DNA of 39,024 nucleotides from Clostridia bacterium (GCA_017435865.1 JAFSEF010000002.1:1-39024), one strand, 5' to 3'; positions 24,307 to 32,304 are shown, counted from the stretch's first letter. Notes: generated by a model from the sequence alone, not told the origin. Numbers and translations: made by a program.

Positions 24307-24334
24307 GTGTGTACAGACTTTGGTTTGTACACAC
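24307..24334. repeat. 9-bp inverted repeat GTGTGTACA/TGTACACAC
   Basis: Perfect arms at 24307-24315 and 24326-24334 with a 10-nt loop, followed by an AT-rich stretch. May be a regulator site or hairpin; no gene starts nearby. Confidence 0.5.
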
Positions 24335-24385
24335 TATTTTATTATGCAACCATGCAGCTTCGGTTGCCGCGAAACAAACAAAAAG

Positions 24386-24463
24386 CAAAGAAGTCCGTTT
24401 AAGGCGGGTGTCCATAAAACAGTTAAATCTCCGTATGAGAAATTATGCGGAGATTTTTCTTTT
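24386..24463 (+). repeat. Dispersed repeat ending in a terminator, copy 1
   Basis: CAAAGAAGTCCG...GGCGGGTGT..ATAAAACAGT.AAAT (24386-24430) recurs inverted at 26775-26820. Here it runs into a terminator-like hairpin, AAATCTCCG (24425-24433) with CGGAGATTT (24448-24456) plus T-tail. Confidence 0.65.
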
Positions 24464-24481
24464 AGGATAGCCGCAAATTGG

Positions 24482-24620
24482 CACAAGGATGCAGCCCCTT
24501 GTACGGAACAGAGTGACGCAAAACAGCCCAGACTTCCATCGTCCGGGCTGTCTGCCTCGCAGAGCGCACATACAGGGCTTGCCCCTGTATAGAAGTGCGC
24601 CCTTTGTTCCAAAGGGAATT
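24482..24620. repeat. Hairpin-rich extragenic repeat cluster
   Basis: Successive stems: CAAGG/CCTTG (about 24484-24501), ACAGCCC/GGGCTGT (24523-24529/24545-24551), GCGCAC/GTGCGC enclosing ACAGGG/CCCTGT (about 24564-24600), and CCCTTT/AAAGGG (24601-24616) with AATTTTT. The density of stems without a gene is typical of repetitive extragenic elements in gut Clostridia. The last hairpin may terminate + strand transcription just before the convergent lipoprotein gene. Confidence 0.5.
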
Positions 24621-24634
24621 TTTAGCTATCTGGA

Positions 24635-26443
24635 TTATCCGGCAACATCAACAAGCATTTTCATAACACGGTTATTTACATCAAGGTAGTATTTCAATTC
24701 TTCATTGCTTAACTCGTCCTCGTCCCATGCTTCAAATGCTTCGTTCATTTCTTCAGCCTTTACAAGCATATCGGCGTACTTTGCAAGCAAAGTCAGATCA
24801 GTGGGGTTCTCACTGTATTCTTTCATAAACTCGCAGTATTCGGTGTAAAATGCTTCGTAGCTGTCCATAGCTTCCTTAAATTCGGGTCTAATGCCACCTA
24901 TAACATCACCAGTATTTTCGCTTTGGGTAGGCTCTTTTGTTTCATTGTCTGTGTTGCTTCCGCCATTTTCATTGCCGCTCATAGTACATTCAAGAACAGT
25001 TCCTCTTGCAGACGGAGCATCATCCAAATTAGGACAATTTGCAAATGCGTCTTTACCAATAGCAGTATCATCGTCCCATACAATCACAGACGAAAGAGCG
25101 GTACAGCCATCGAAGGCGTGATTACCAATAGAAAGCACATCGCTCGGAATGCTTACATCTTCAATTCCGGTGCATCCAGCAAAAGCATAATCACCGATAA
25201 TTTCAACACCCCAAATAATCAAAGATGTCACACCAGTGCAGCCTTCAAACGCATGAGTACCAACATTTTTGGTATCGCTACCAATGCTAATTTCGGTCAA
25301 GCTAACACAGTCTGCAAAGGCATACTCACCAATATCAGGATCTCCCCAAATAATGAGTGTTTCCAAATTGGTGCATCCCTCAAACGCATGATGTCCAATA
25401 ACTTCGGTGTCACTTGGAACACTAAACTCGGTCAGTCCAGTACATCCCTTAAACGCAGAGTTTCCGATTTCTTCAATTTCTGCCCACATAATGATGCTTT
25501 CAAGCATTGTGCAATCTTCAAAGGCAGAGTCCGCAATGCGAACGACATCCTCTCCCTCGTACTCAGAGCTGATAGTGATCCGATTACCTTCGCCGGAAAA
25601 TCCTACAACTTCTGCATCTCCATCGGAATTTATCTCATAAAGGACATCAAAATCAACATATACTTTGGCTTCTTCCTCGGCTTTTTCAGCATCTTCCTCG
25701 GCTTTTTCCTTATCATATTCTGCAACAATGGCATCAACATCATAGTTGTCATTATAGCAGAAAGCAGAACTCATAGCTGACCAAAGACCATAAATATAAG
25801 AGCTTTCGTCAGACCACTTTTTGTAGATAGCGGAGCTTGCAACAGACCATGTTTTGTAGCACTCGCTGGAAGCGTTGCTCCATTCTTCATACTTAACATC
25901 ATCGTATGCATCGTCAATTATGCCATCGTAGTATTCATCATACAGATCGTCCATGGCATTATCGTAGAGAGAATCATAATACTCGTCCATAGCTTTATTA
26001 TAGACAGTATCATAGTATTCATCCAGAGCTTCGTCACAGAACTCGCTGTATTTGTGATTGGGATCAGTCGCAATCAGCTTAAAATAAGCAATCGAATTCT
26101 CTTTTGTTCTTGCGAACAGGGCATCAGATTCAGATAGAACCAGAGCAATCCATTCATCTACAAGCCCCTTGTTCTTTTGGTAATCTTCATAAGTAGTACC
26201 GACAGCCGTAAATGTTTCTTCAAGTTTAAGTGTCAAACTTGTTGTGACATCGGCAAAATCGTTGGTGATTTCCCCAAGCGCAGCCGCCGGATCAGTTTTA
26301 TCGTATTCTCGTCCCGGTGCAGTAGTAGACTGCGGTTGATTTGTTTCCTGTTCATCTGGTGGGGAATCAACATTCTTTTCACCGCAAGCGACAAGTGAGA
26401 ATATCATTAGGATGGCTAAAAACAAAGCTGCAAGTTTTTTCAT
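24635..26443 (-). CDS. BspA-like leucine-rich-repeat lipoprotein
   Basis: A 602-residue surface lipoprotein with lipobox LVAC (C20). An acidic linker leads into a helical region with two repeat series: 12-residue units around DEYYD..Y (141-180) and four 11-residue units WSxxSSxxYxx (188-230). An AEEDAEKAEEEA coiled segment follows (about 245-260). About seven LRR_5/BspA repeats of the form 'IG.xAFxGCTxLxxxxIxxx' span 300-455. The C-terminus (about 520-602, FKEAMDSYEAFYTEYCEFM...) is a helical domain I have seen in other Clostridia lipoproteins. GGAGGAC sets start 26443, not a longer upstream frame. BspA repeats usually mediate adhesion or binding. The gene is preceded by an elaborate structured leader with its own promoter, so it is probably controlled by transcript termination. 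Confidence 0.9.
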   Translation of the reverse strand: MKKLAALFLAILMIFSLVACGEKNVDSPPDEQETNQPQSTTAPGREYDKTDPAAALGEITNDFADVTTSLTLKLEETFTAVGTTYEDYQKNKGLVDEWIALVLSESDALFARTKENSIAYFKLIATDPNHKYSEFCDEALDEYYDTVYNKAMDEYYDSLYDNAMDDLYDEYYDGIIDDAYDDVKYEEWSNASSECYKTWSVASSAIYKKWSDESSYIYGLWSAMSSAFCYNDNYDVDAIVAEYDKEKAEEDAEKAEEEAKVYVDFDVLYEINSDGDAEVVGFSGEGNRITISSEYEGEDVVRIADSAFEDCTMLESIIMWAEIEEIGNSAFKGCTGLTEFSVPSDTEVIGHHAFEGCTNLETLIIWGDPDIGEYAFADCVSLTEISIGSDTKNVGTHAFEGCTGVTSLIIWGVEIIGDYAFAGCTGIEDVSIPSDVLSIGNHAFDGCTALSSVIVWDDDTAIGKDAFANCPNLDDAPSARGTVLECTMSGNENGGSNTDNETKEPTQSENTGDVIGGIRPEFKEAMDSYEAFYTEYCEFMKEYSENPTDLTLLAKYADMLVKAEEMNEAFEAWDEDELSNEELKYYLDVNNRVMKMLVDVAG

Positions 26444-26456
26444 TTCTTTTGTCCTC

Positions 26457-26666
26457 CAAAAATAAAAAGTGCGCCAACCGAAGCTGACGCACTGAAAAAC
26501 GCAACCCCGATTGTCGCCAAACAAAGCTCAAACAGAAAAGGAATCCCTTATTACCATCCGAGTGGAGTTGCGTTTTTACCGAACTCATATCGGATGATAA
26601 CCAAAAAGGGTATAATATCCCCTTGGTATAAAAGATCACCTTTTCGTTATTTAGCTTTGTTTGGCG
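26457..26666 (-). ncRNA. Structured leader RNA with pseudoknot and attenuator-like terminator
   Basis: On the minus strand the transcript should begin at the 14-bp stem CGCCAAACAAAGCT (26666-26653), which pairs perfectly with AGCTTTGTTTGGCG (26528-26515). Inside are a hairpin (26627-26600, ACCAAGGGG/CCCTTTTTGGT) and a stem CATCCGA/TCGGATG (26596-26590 with 26561-26555). The loop of the latter contains AAAAACGCAAC (26577-26567). That segment pairs over 11 bp with GTTGCGTTTTT (26505-26495), which lies outside the first stem, giving an interleaved pairing (pseudoknot or alternative fold). Immediately after comes a hairpin capped by C(UUCG)G (26493-26468) and a T-rich tail, 14 nt before the lipoprotein start codon. 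It does not match the c-di-GMP, T-box, preQ1 or other riboswitch consensus sequences that I know. Confidence 0.65.
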
Positions 26667-26671
26667 TATAT

Positions 26672-26680
26672 AGTATATCA
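26672..26680 (-). promoter_or_regulatory. Extended -10 promoter of the leader RNA
   Basis: On the minus strand TGA-TATACT (26680-26672) places the predicted transcript start at or next to the first base of the 14-bp stem. The -35 region is poor, as often with extended -10 promoters. Confidence 0.6.
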
Positions 26681-26735
26681 CAGAAGCACGAAAAAATAAA
26701 GAGGGCTACAAAATAAGTTACAGTTTAGAAATAAT

Positions 26736-26774
26736 AAAAAACTGACTTCAAATATACCTTGAAGTCAGTTTTTT
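26736..26774 (-). terminator. Terminator of the ligase operon
   Basis: ACTGACTTCAA and TTGAAGTCAGT form an 11-bp stem with a 7-nt loop and are flanked by A and T runs, so it can work in either direction. It lies about 60 bp after the last operon gene. Confidence 0.9.
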
Positions 26775-26820
26775 GATATTTACTGTTTTATAAACACCGC
26801 CGTTAGGCGGACTTCTTTGT
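26775..26820 (-). repeat. Dispersed repeat linked to a terminator, copy 2
   Basis: Minus strand reads ACAAAGAAGTCCG, a CCGCC/GGCGG hairpin, GTGT..ATAAAACAGT.AA, matching 24386-24430. It again leads straight into a terminator. Confidence 0.65.
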
Positions 26821-26834
26821 TTATGTAAACCCGA

Positions 26835-28547
26835 TCAGGTTTTGTGTTCTTCGGTTCTGACTTCGGTGAGCTTGACGAAGTCAACCTTTTCAAGTCTGGT
26901 TCTGGGCAGAGCATCAATGACACGGATATCACGCGGAACAGAGAAGTTGTTGAGCGTTGCACACAGGTCACAGATGGTCTTTTTGTATTCTTCGAGCTTG
27001 TCGGCATCGGCAGAAGGAGAAAGAACGATGTAAAGTCTCACAATCGGCTTCTTGTCCTCATCGTAGCCCTGTACAGCACAGCATTCTGTCAGGAACGGCA
27101 GGGGTTCAAGCAGATTTTCGATATCAGCCGGGAATACATTGTAACCGGAGATGATGATGACTCTCTTCTTTCTTGCAACGAAAGTGATGTAGCCGTCTTC
27201 GTCCATCTTGCCGAGGTCGCCTGTCAGCACCCACTGTTTGCCGTTCTTATCAGTGTAAAGACCTTCACCGAGTCTGCCGTCGGGCTGCAGGTAACCCTTC
27301 ATGAGCGTATTGCCCGTGAATGCGATTTCACCGACAGTGCCAAGGGGCAGTTCGTTCTGTTCTTCGTCAAAAATAGCAGCACGGGTGGTCTTGAGGAACT
27401 TACCGACAGTGCCGGGCTTGGTCAGCCAGGGCATATTGATGCAGTTGACAGCACCGCACTCAGTCAGACCATAACCGGGCATGAGAATGCATTCGGAGCC
27501 GTTGGCAGCCATGATGTCATTGAATCTCTTGTGGAAATCAAGCGGAACGTAGTCGCCGCCTGCAAAAGCGTACTTGACACTCTTGAGATGTTCGCCTGCA
27601 AAACCGGGATGGTCGAGCAGCTTTCTGAACATATTGGGAACACCGACAACTTCATAGCACTTGTTGGCCTTGAAATAGGAAATGTATTCATCGGCATCAA
27701 AACGTGCCATGGGAATGGATTTCCAGCCGGAGTACATTGTAGTCAGCAAGCCTGCAATCAGACCGTAGCAATGGAAGAAGGGCAGCGGAATGACCTTGGA
27801 AAGTTCACCGGGCTTGTGTTCGGTATCCGGTGTTGCGGCATTGAGTGCGTTCTTGGTAACGGCATTGAGTGCAGTACCGGACAGCATGATGAATCTGCTG
27901 ACACCCGTGGTACCGCCGCCGTTCATGTAAACAGCAACATTGTCACCGCTTCTGTACAGACCTGCGGTCTTCTGTCCGCGGTACTTTTTAATGATGTCGC
28001 CGAAATATTTGACAGTAAGGTTGTTTGCCTGTGCAACGGCAAGAGCCTTTTCGTCGGGACGGACATAATCCTTCTTCACAACGGGAGCTGCATAAAGTGC
28101 AGGTGCAGAAACTATAATGTCAAGATTTTCCATCGTTGCAAGCACAGCAGCGTGTTGATGGATGAACATATCATACAGCAGAATACCCTTGGACTTGGTG
28201 TATTCCACACTTCTCTTCATAGCTTCGGGCGGGAACAGGGGATGAATGAGGTTTGCGATGCAACCGATTTTGTTGAGTGCAAACAATACAACAACTTCTT
28301 CGATGCAGTTCGGGATGAACAGTGAATAAGCATCGCCGGGCTTGAGTCCGAGTTCATCTTTGAAGTAAACAGCCATCGCTTCGAGATCTTCAAAGAATTC
28401 GCTCTTCATGTGGTCAGTCATCTTGAACTGGAACATCGGATAATCTTCCTTGTACGGATACAGACAAGCCTTCAGAAACTCGTACAGGTTCATATTGCCG
28501 TAATCGGGCAGAACTTCATCCATGGTGTAGGGGGGCAATTTGATCAT
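26835..28547 (-). CDS. AMP-forming acyl/aryl-CoA ligase-type enzyme (adenylate former B)
   Basis: A 570-residue ANL-superfamily enzyme that adenylates a carboxylic acid and passes it to a thiol. Core motifs: the phosphate loop near 207-221 (NGGGTTGVSRFI), A5-type MPGYGLTECGA, A7/A8-type LTGDLGKMDEDGY...KRVIIISGYNVFPADIE, and the C-terminal catalytic Lys region PRTRLEKVDF. The phosphate loop has Ser-Arg where most members have Pro-Lys, so kinetics or specificity may be unusual. It follows the acyl carrier protein gene by 41 nt with a GGAGGA site and is the last gene of the four-gene operon. Together with the carrier protein it may load a fatty, aryl or amino acid. Substrate cannot be read by eye. 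Confidence 0.88.
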   Translation of the reverse strand: MIKLPPYTMDEVLPDYGNMNLYEFLKACLYPYKEDYPMFQFKMTDHMKSEFFEDLEAMAVYFKDELGLKPGDAYSLFIPNCIEEVVVLFALNKIGCIANLIHPLFPPEAMKRSVEYTKSKGILLYDMFIHQHAAVLATMENLDIIVSAPALYAAPVVKKDYVRPDEKALAVAQANNLTVKYFGDIIKKYRGQKTAGLYRSGDNVAVYMNGGGTTGVSRFIMLSGTALNAVTKNALNAATPDTEHKPGELSKVIPLPFFHCYGLIAGLLTTMYSGWKSIPMARFDADEYISYFKANKCYEVVGVPNMFRKLLDHPGFAGEHLKSVKYAFAGGDYVPLDFHKRFNDIMAANGSECILMPGYGLTECGAVNCINMPWLTKPGTVGKFLKTTRAAIFDEEQNELPLGTVGEIAFTGNTLMKGYLQPDGRLGEGLYTDKNGKQWVLTGDLGKMDEDGYITFVARKKRVIIISGYNVFPADIENLLEPLPFLTECCAVQGYDEDKKPIVRLYIVLSPSADADKLEEYKKTICDLCATLNNFSVPRDIRVIDALPRTRLEKVDFVKLTEVRTEEHKT

Positions 28548-28588
28548 TTTATTTTTTCCTCCGCGTCCTGTGTTTTAAGTTTTTTCTG

Positions 28589-28825
28589 TTATGATATTTT
28601 TTCTGCAAGCAACTGTGCAATGTCTCCGACGGTTTTGATTTTTACAACAGCGGTATTGGTGACTTTGATGCCGAATCTGTCTTCGATAGCGTCGGCAATG
28701 TTCATCAGGTCAAACGATGTGGCACCGATGTCATAACGAAGGGAAGATTCCGGCTTGATTTCATCTGCATCCACTTCAACGTAGTCACAGATGATCTCTT
28801 TGAGTGTTTCAAAAATATCGTTCAT
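28589..28825 (-). CDS. Stand-alone acyl/peptidyl carrier protein
   Basis: A 78-residue four-helix carrier protein. S37 in GATSFDLM is the 4'-phosphopantetheine site (classical form DSL). The helix-II segment MNIADAIEDRFGIKV and the DIAQLL end are typical. It sits between a condensation-fold gene (2 nt upstream) and a ligase gene (41 nt downstream), so it is probably dedicated to this pathway and not to primary fatty-acid synthesis, where the ACP would be near fab genes. Cytoplasmic. Confidence 0.92.
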   Translation of the reverse strand: MNDIFETLKEIICDYVEVDADEIKPESSLRYDIGATSFDLMNIADAIEDRFGIKVTNTAVVKIKTVGDIAQLLAEKIS

Positions 28826-28827
28826 TT

Positions 28828-30216
28828 TTATAGTTCCTCCAATATTTCTCCGATGGTCTTTTGCGGATTTCTCACACCGAGAAGAAGTGTTCTGACAACA
28901 CCGTTGTGGAAGTCAAGAATTTCCTGTTCTTTGGTCAGGAACAGTCTGTGGATATAAGAGAAAACATATCTTCCCGTTGAAGCTTCCTGCATGGTGAGAG
29001 TATAAATCGGCATAACATAATGGCCGAAATTGTAAGCAGAAAAATCGTACTTTCTGTCACCGAACGGATTGTCCCCCGACGGCAGGTAAGAAAACATCAT
29101 GCTGTTTGACGTCTGCATAAGAGACAGTCCGAAACGGTCACGTTCCGTTTGTCTGACCGTGGTGAAGGGTACATCACTGTGTCTGAACAGGAACAACTGC
29201 GTTTCGCCCAGCTGATGAACCGTATTGAGGAAGCTCTTGTTGTCATCAAGAATTTCTCTCCACGGCATGGGAGAAGCAAGTGTGCCGCCGCAGCGTTTTT
29301 CCTTGACAGTACGTCTTCTCGGACAAAGCACCCAGAACAGAGAGTCATTGGTGTGACGGTTGATTTTGGAAAGATAAATGCGGAATGCCGTCTGGATAAC
29401 CCATTCTGCACTCAGGTGATGTTCTCTGATGAAAGCAGAAATTTCGTTGCTGTCTTCTTCGCTGAGGTGTTTTTTGATGAGCTGCGTCCTGTCAAGCACG
29501 GGCAGATAGATATGCGGCATATTCATGTCCGGCTGATGGAAAAGTCTGCTCTGCCAATCAAGCACTTTTGTGCCGTTGACGGCATTGTAGAAAGGACGTT
29601 TTTTTTCGGCAAACACAAATTCGTCGAGCTCTTTTGCATCTTTTGCAATGCGTTCCTCAAGAGCCGGATTGTCCTGTTCGCTTTTGATGATGTCCTCATA
29701 TTTTGTCATGGCTTTGGGCAGTGCAGTCTCGTTTTTAAGGCTGTCATAAACCGCAATCAGGTCTTTGAAAAACATGAACGCAGCAGCGAAGTCCATGATC
29801 ATATGGGAAGCAACAATGAAAATGCCCGATTTCTTTTCGTGTGTACGGAAGAAGATGACCTTGAACATCTCTCCGCCGAACACATCGAGCTTTGTCGATG
29901 CGACCGAATCAAAATAAGCAACTTGTTCTTCCTTGGAAGAAAATTCCTTGACGGGAATTTTGTTAAGCCTGTATTCGTTCAAGAAATACTGACGGACTTT
30001 CATGCCGTCACGGAAAATACGAAGCCGCATACAGTCATTGCGTTCGATTTCAATGTTCACCGCACGTGCGAGTATCATAAAATCGAGTTTTTCTTCGAAC
30101 GCGATGGCAACGGGAACCTGCGTGGACTGCATGTGGACGGAGTATTTCCACATATACTGCACCATTTCCTGCGAATGGATGAGATTGTAAACCTGTTCAC
30201 CGTTTTTCGGTTTCAT
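28828..30216 (-). CDS. Condensation-domain / acyltransferase-fold protein
   Basis: A 462-residue free-standing member of the condensation-domain/CoA-dependent acyltransferase superfamily. The catalytic motif HxxxD is H138-MIM-D142 in ASHMIMDF, a relaxed form of HHxxxDG. Two-lobed length is right for the fold (about 450). Such proteins join a carrier-bound acyl group to an amine or alcohol. Its start overlaps the stop of the upstream ligase (TGATG), and the carrier protein follows after 2 nt, indicating tight co-translation. Probable role: transfer of the acyl chain loaded by one ligase onto the product activated by the other. Nucleophile and product are unknown. Confidence 0.82.
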   Translation of the reverse strand: MKPKNGEQVYNLIHSQEMVQYMWKYSVHMQSTQVPVAIAFEEKLDFMILARAVNIEIERNDCMRLRIFRDGMKVRQYFLNEYRLNKIPVKEFSSKEEQVAYFDSVASTKLDVFGGEMFKVIFFRTHEKKSGIFIVASHMIMDFAAAFMFFKDLIAVYDSLKNETALPKAMTKYEDIIKSEQDNPALEERIAKDAKELDEFVFAEKKRPFYNAVNGTKVLDWQSRLFHQPDMNMPHIYLPVLDRTQLIKKHLSEEDSNEISAFIREHHLSAEWVIQTAFRIYLSKINRHTNDSLFWVLCPRRRTVKEKRCGGTLASPMPWREILDDNKSFLNTVHQLGETQLFLFRHSDVPFTTVRQTERDRFGLSLMQTSNSMMFSYLPSGDNPFGDRKYDFSAYNFGHYVMPIYTLTMQEASTGRYVFSYIHRLFLTKEQEILDFHNGVVRTLLLGVRNPQKTIGEILEEL

Positions 30217-31775
30217 CAGGCTTCACCTCCGTCGGCATTGCCTCTGGTGCGTTTGATTTTACCGAGTGCGGTCTTTTCAAGAGGAGTATCACGAACAACC
30301 ACTCTTGCAACCACTTCGGAAGGTGCTGCGGTTTCGTTGAGTTTGTCCGTATATTCTTCGAGTGCGGCAGCAATGTCCGTGATGCCGGCAGCCTGTGCGT
30401 ATTCTTCATTGGGGAAGATTTCTGCAACAATGGTATCCTTTTCGGCAAAGACAAGAACTTCGCTGACAAGCTTATTCTCTTTATATTTGTTTTCAATTCT
30501 TTCGGGAGAAACATTTTCGCCGTTGGAAAGAATGATCAGGTTTTTCAGTCTGCCCGTGACATACAGCAGGCCGTTTTCATCGATGTGACCGATGTCACCC
30601 GTACGCAGCCAACCGTCTTCGGTAAGGACTTCTGCTGTTTCTTCGGGACGTTTGTAATAGCCGATCATACGGCCGGGTGTGTCGAGCTGAATTTCACCGC
30701 CGACGATGCGTGCATTGACCGTGGACATGAGTCTACCCGAGCAATCAACGGGACAGTCGAGGTCGGGAATGGTGACCTTGCCGCTGGCTTCGCTCATGCC
30801 GTAGCCCTGTCTGAGGAAAATGCCGTACGGCTCAAATGCTTTTGCAAGCGAGCTTTCAAGATGTGCACCGCCCGAAAGCAACATATCGAGATTGCCGCCC
30901 GTGACTTGTGCGGCAGCTTCTTTGGGGGAAAGATCGGGATTCTTGGCCTGAATGGCTTTGATTCTTGCAAGCATTGCCTGTGCAATCACGGGTACAATGC
31001 GGATCTGATTGGGCTTGAAAATGAGCATATTCTTGAACAGATCACGCATTTCACCGTTCAGGCATACGCAGTTACCGACATGAAGCGGACCGATGTAACC
31101 GGTGATGAAGCAGAAAATGTGATGCAGCGGCAGAACCGAAAGAACGGTATCCACACGCACAACAATGTCACTGTAGGGTTCAAAAATGAGGTTGCTGACA
31201 AGGGCTTCGCAGGAAAGCATAACACCCTTTTTGTCGCCTGTTGTACCGGAGGTGTAGATGATGAGTGCACAGGCATCGGGGTCCATCTTTACATCCGACA
31301 AAGCGGCATACTGAGAAGTTTCGGAATATTCTTCATAAATGCTGTTGAATTCTTCTGTGTCGCCGATTTCCATGAAGAATGTGACGGCAGGACAGAGCTT
31401 GCGGATGGTATCAATGTTCTCTGCCAGTTCCACACCGTACAAAAGGGCGGTTGCATCGGAATCGTTGATGATTGCTGCAACATCTTCTGCCTTGAAATCG
31501 GGATCGATCGGCACGGCAACATGACCTGCGGTCAGAATGCCTGTCATGGCAGCAATATATTCGTATGTACTCTTGCTGATGATTGCAATATGCGTACATT
31601 CGGGGAGTACATGACGCAGCTTACGGCAGACGGCAAGACCGTCACTTCTGACTTCACTGAACTTTTTTTCTGCAATTTCACCGTTGCGGATATATTTAAT
31701 AAAAGTTCTGTCATTGTGCTTTACGGGAGCAACATCCAGAAGGTCACGGATGGTCGGTACATTTTCAAGTTTCAA
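30216..31775 (-). CDS. AMP-dependent synthetase/ligase (adenylate former A)
   Basis: A 519-residue ANL-superfamily enzyme. Motifs: IIYTSGTTGDKKGVMLS (about 172-188), RQGYGMSEASG near 325, WLRTGDIGHIDENGLLYVTGR, NGENVSPERIE, and the catalytic Lys in TALGKIKR near 508. It resembles long-chain acyl-AMP/CoA ligases. The start is TTG 31775: AAGGGTGA lies about 8 nt upstream and no in-frame ATG occurs before the first conserved region. It is the first gene of the operon, preceded by a good promoter and a perfect palindrome. Having two different adenylating enzymes for one carrier protein suggests two distinct carboxylic substrates. Confidence 0.9.
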   Translation of the reverse strand: MKLENVPTIRDLLDVAPVKHNDRTFIKYIRNGEIAEKKFSEVRSDGLAVCRKLRHVLPECTHIAIISKSTYEYIAAMTGILTAGHVAVPIDPDFKAEDVAAIINDSDATALLYGVELAENIDTIRKLCPAVTFFMEIGDTEEFNSIYEEYSETSQYAALSDVKMDPDACALIIYTSGTTGDKKGVMLSCEALVSNLIFEPYSDIVVRVDTVLSVLPLHHIFCFITGYIGPLHVGNCVCLNGEMRDLFKNMLIFKPNQIRIVPVIAQAMLARIKAIQAKNPDLSPKEAAAQVTGGNLDMLLSGGAHLESSLAKAFEPYGIFLRQGYGMSEASGKVTIPDLDCPVDCSGRLMSTVNARIVGGEIQLDTPGRMIGYYKRPEETAEVLTEDGWLRTGDIGHIDENGLLYVTGRLKNLIILSNGENVSPERIENKYKENKLVSEVLVFAEKDTIVAEIFPNEEYAQAAGITDIAAALEEYTDKLNETAAPSEVVARVVVRDTPLEKTALGKIKRTRGNADGGEA

Positions 31776-31800
31776 TTTTATTCACCCTTTTTGAATATTC

Positions 31801-31819
31801 TTACATTTTTAAAATGTAA
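31801..31819. promoter_or_regulatory. Perfect palindrome in the leader of the ligase operon
   Basis: TTACATTTT and AAAATGTAA are perfect 9-bp arms around a single central base, placed between promoter and start codon. This is a likely operator for a dimeric repressor. Confidence 0.5.
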
Positions 31820-31847
31820 AACAATTATAATGGTCAATTTGATAATT

Positions 31848-31876
31848 ATTATACAACATTTGAACAAAAATTGCAA
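31848..31876 (-). promoter_or_regulatory. Sigma-A promoter of the ligase operon
   Basis: On the minus strand TTGCAA (31876-31871), 17-bp spacer, TATAAT (31853-31848), about 73 bp before the TTG start. Confidence 0.7.
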
Positions 31877-32275
31877 TTTGTTTGCGTAAATTTTATCAAT
31901 TTGTTAACAAAAAAGAACAATGTTACAACAATATGTTGATTTGATTTTTAAAAAAATGTGACATCTGAAAAAAACAGCTTGCATTGTTGCAAAAATGAGA
32001 TAAACCTGCGGTGGATGTTGAAGATTATAAAAATTACATCTTTGCATACTGACAAAATTCTTTGTCACAAAACGAACAAAGAAAATCAACAGTGTGCAAA
32101 AAAAGTAACACAGTGTCCAAATGATATCACAAAGTTCATATTTTTGAATATTTATTAATCCGGAAAAGAAAAAATACGAATTCTCTACCCTGCAAAATGA
32201 AATAATCGATTTCCTGCTGTATGGCTTTTTACACATCATTTCGGTACAATGCAACAGAATACAGACAATCCGGTG
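31877..32275. other. AT-rich intergenic stretch
   Basis: About 400 bp between divergent units with no convincing gene. A stop-free stretch at about 32143-32300 reads NPEKKKYEFSTLQNEIIDFL and looks protein-like, but has no start codon or ribosome binding site, so it may be a gene remnant. Confidence 0.4.
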
Positions 32276-32304
32276 TTGCTTAATTTATAAATGTATGTTA
32301 TAAT
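32276..32304 (+). promoter_or_regulatory. Sigma-A promoter of the candidate small RNA
   Basis: TTGCTT (32276-32281), 17-bp spacer, TATAAT (32299-32304), with no coding frame downstream before the next promoter. Confidence 0.65.

Noticed and set aside
24164-24334. CRISPR-like repeats
   Set aside because: The repeats are inverted and nested, not direct with regular spacers.
23927-24612. Several 60-90-codon frames in the hairpin-rich non-coding region
   Set aside because: They overlap palindromes and repeats on both strands and have no ribosome binding sites.
26457-26666. c-di-GMP-I riboswitch or T-box as explanation of the leader
   Set aside because: An ACGCAA string is present, but the GEMM tetraloop receptor and partner helix are missing, and there is no T-box AGGGUGGNACCGCG sequence.
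26844-31889. Long open frames (434-493 codons) on the + strand opposite the ligase operon
   Set aside because: They mirror the codon bias of the real minus-strand genes, which carry complete ANL, carrier-protein and condensation motifs.
31904-32254. Possible 116-residue minus-strand protein in the AT-rich gap
   Set aside because: TTG start without a convincing Shine-Dalgarno site and Phe/Cys-rich composition; a + strand promoter and small-RNA candidate lie just beyond its 5' end.
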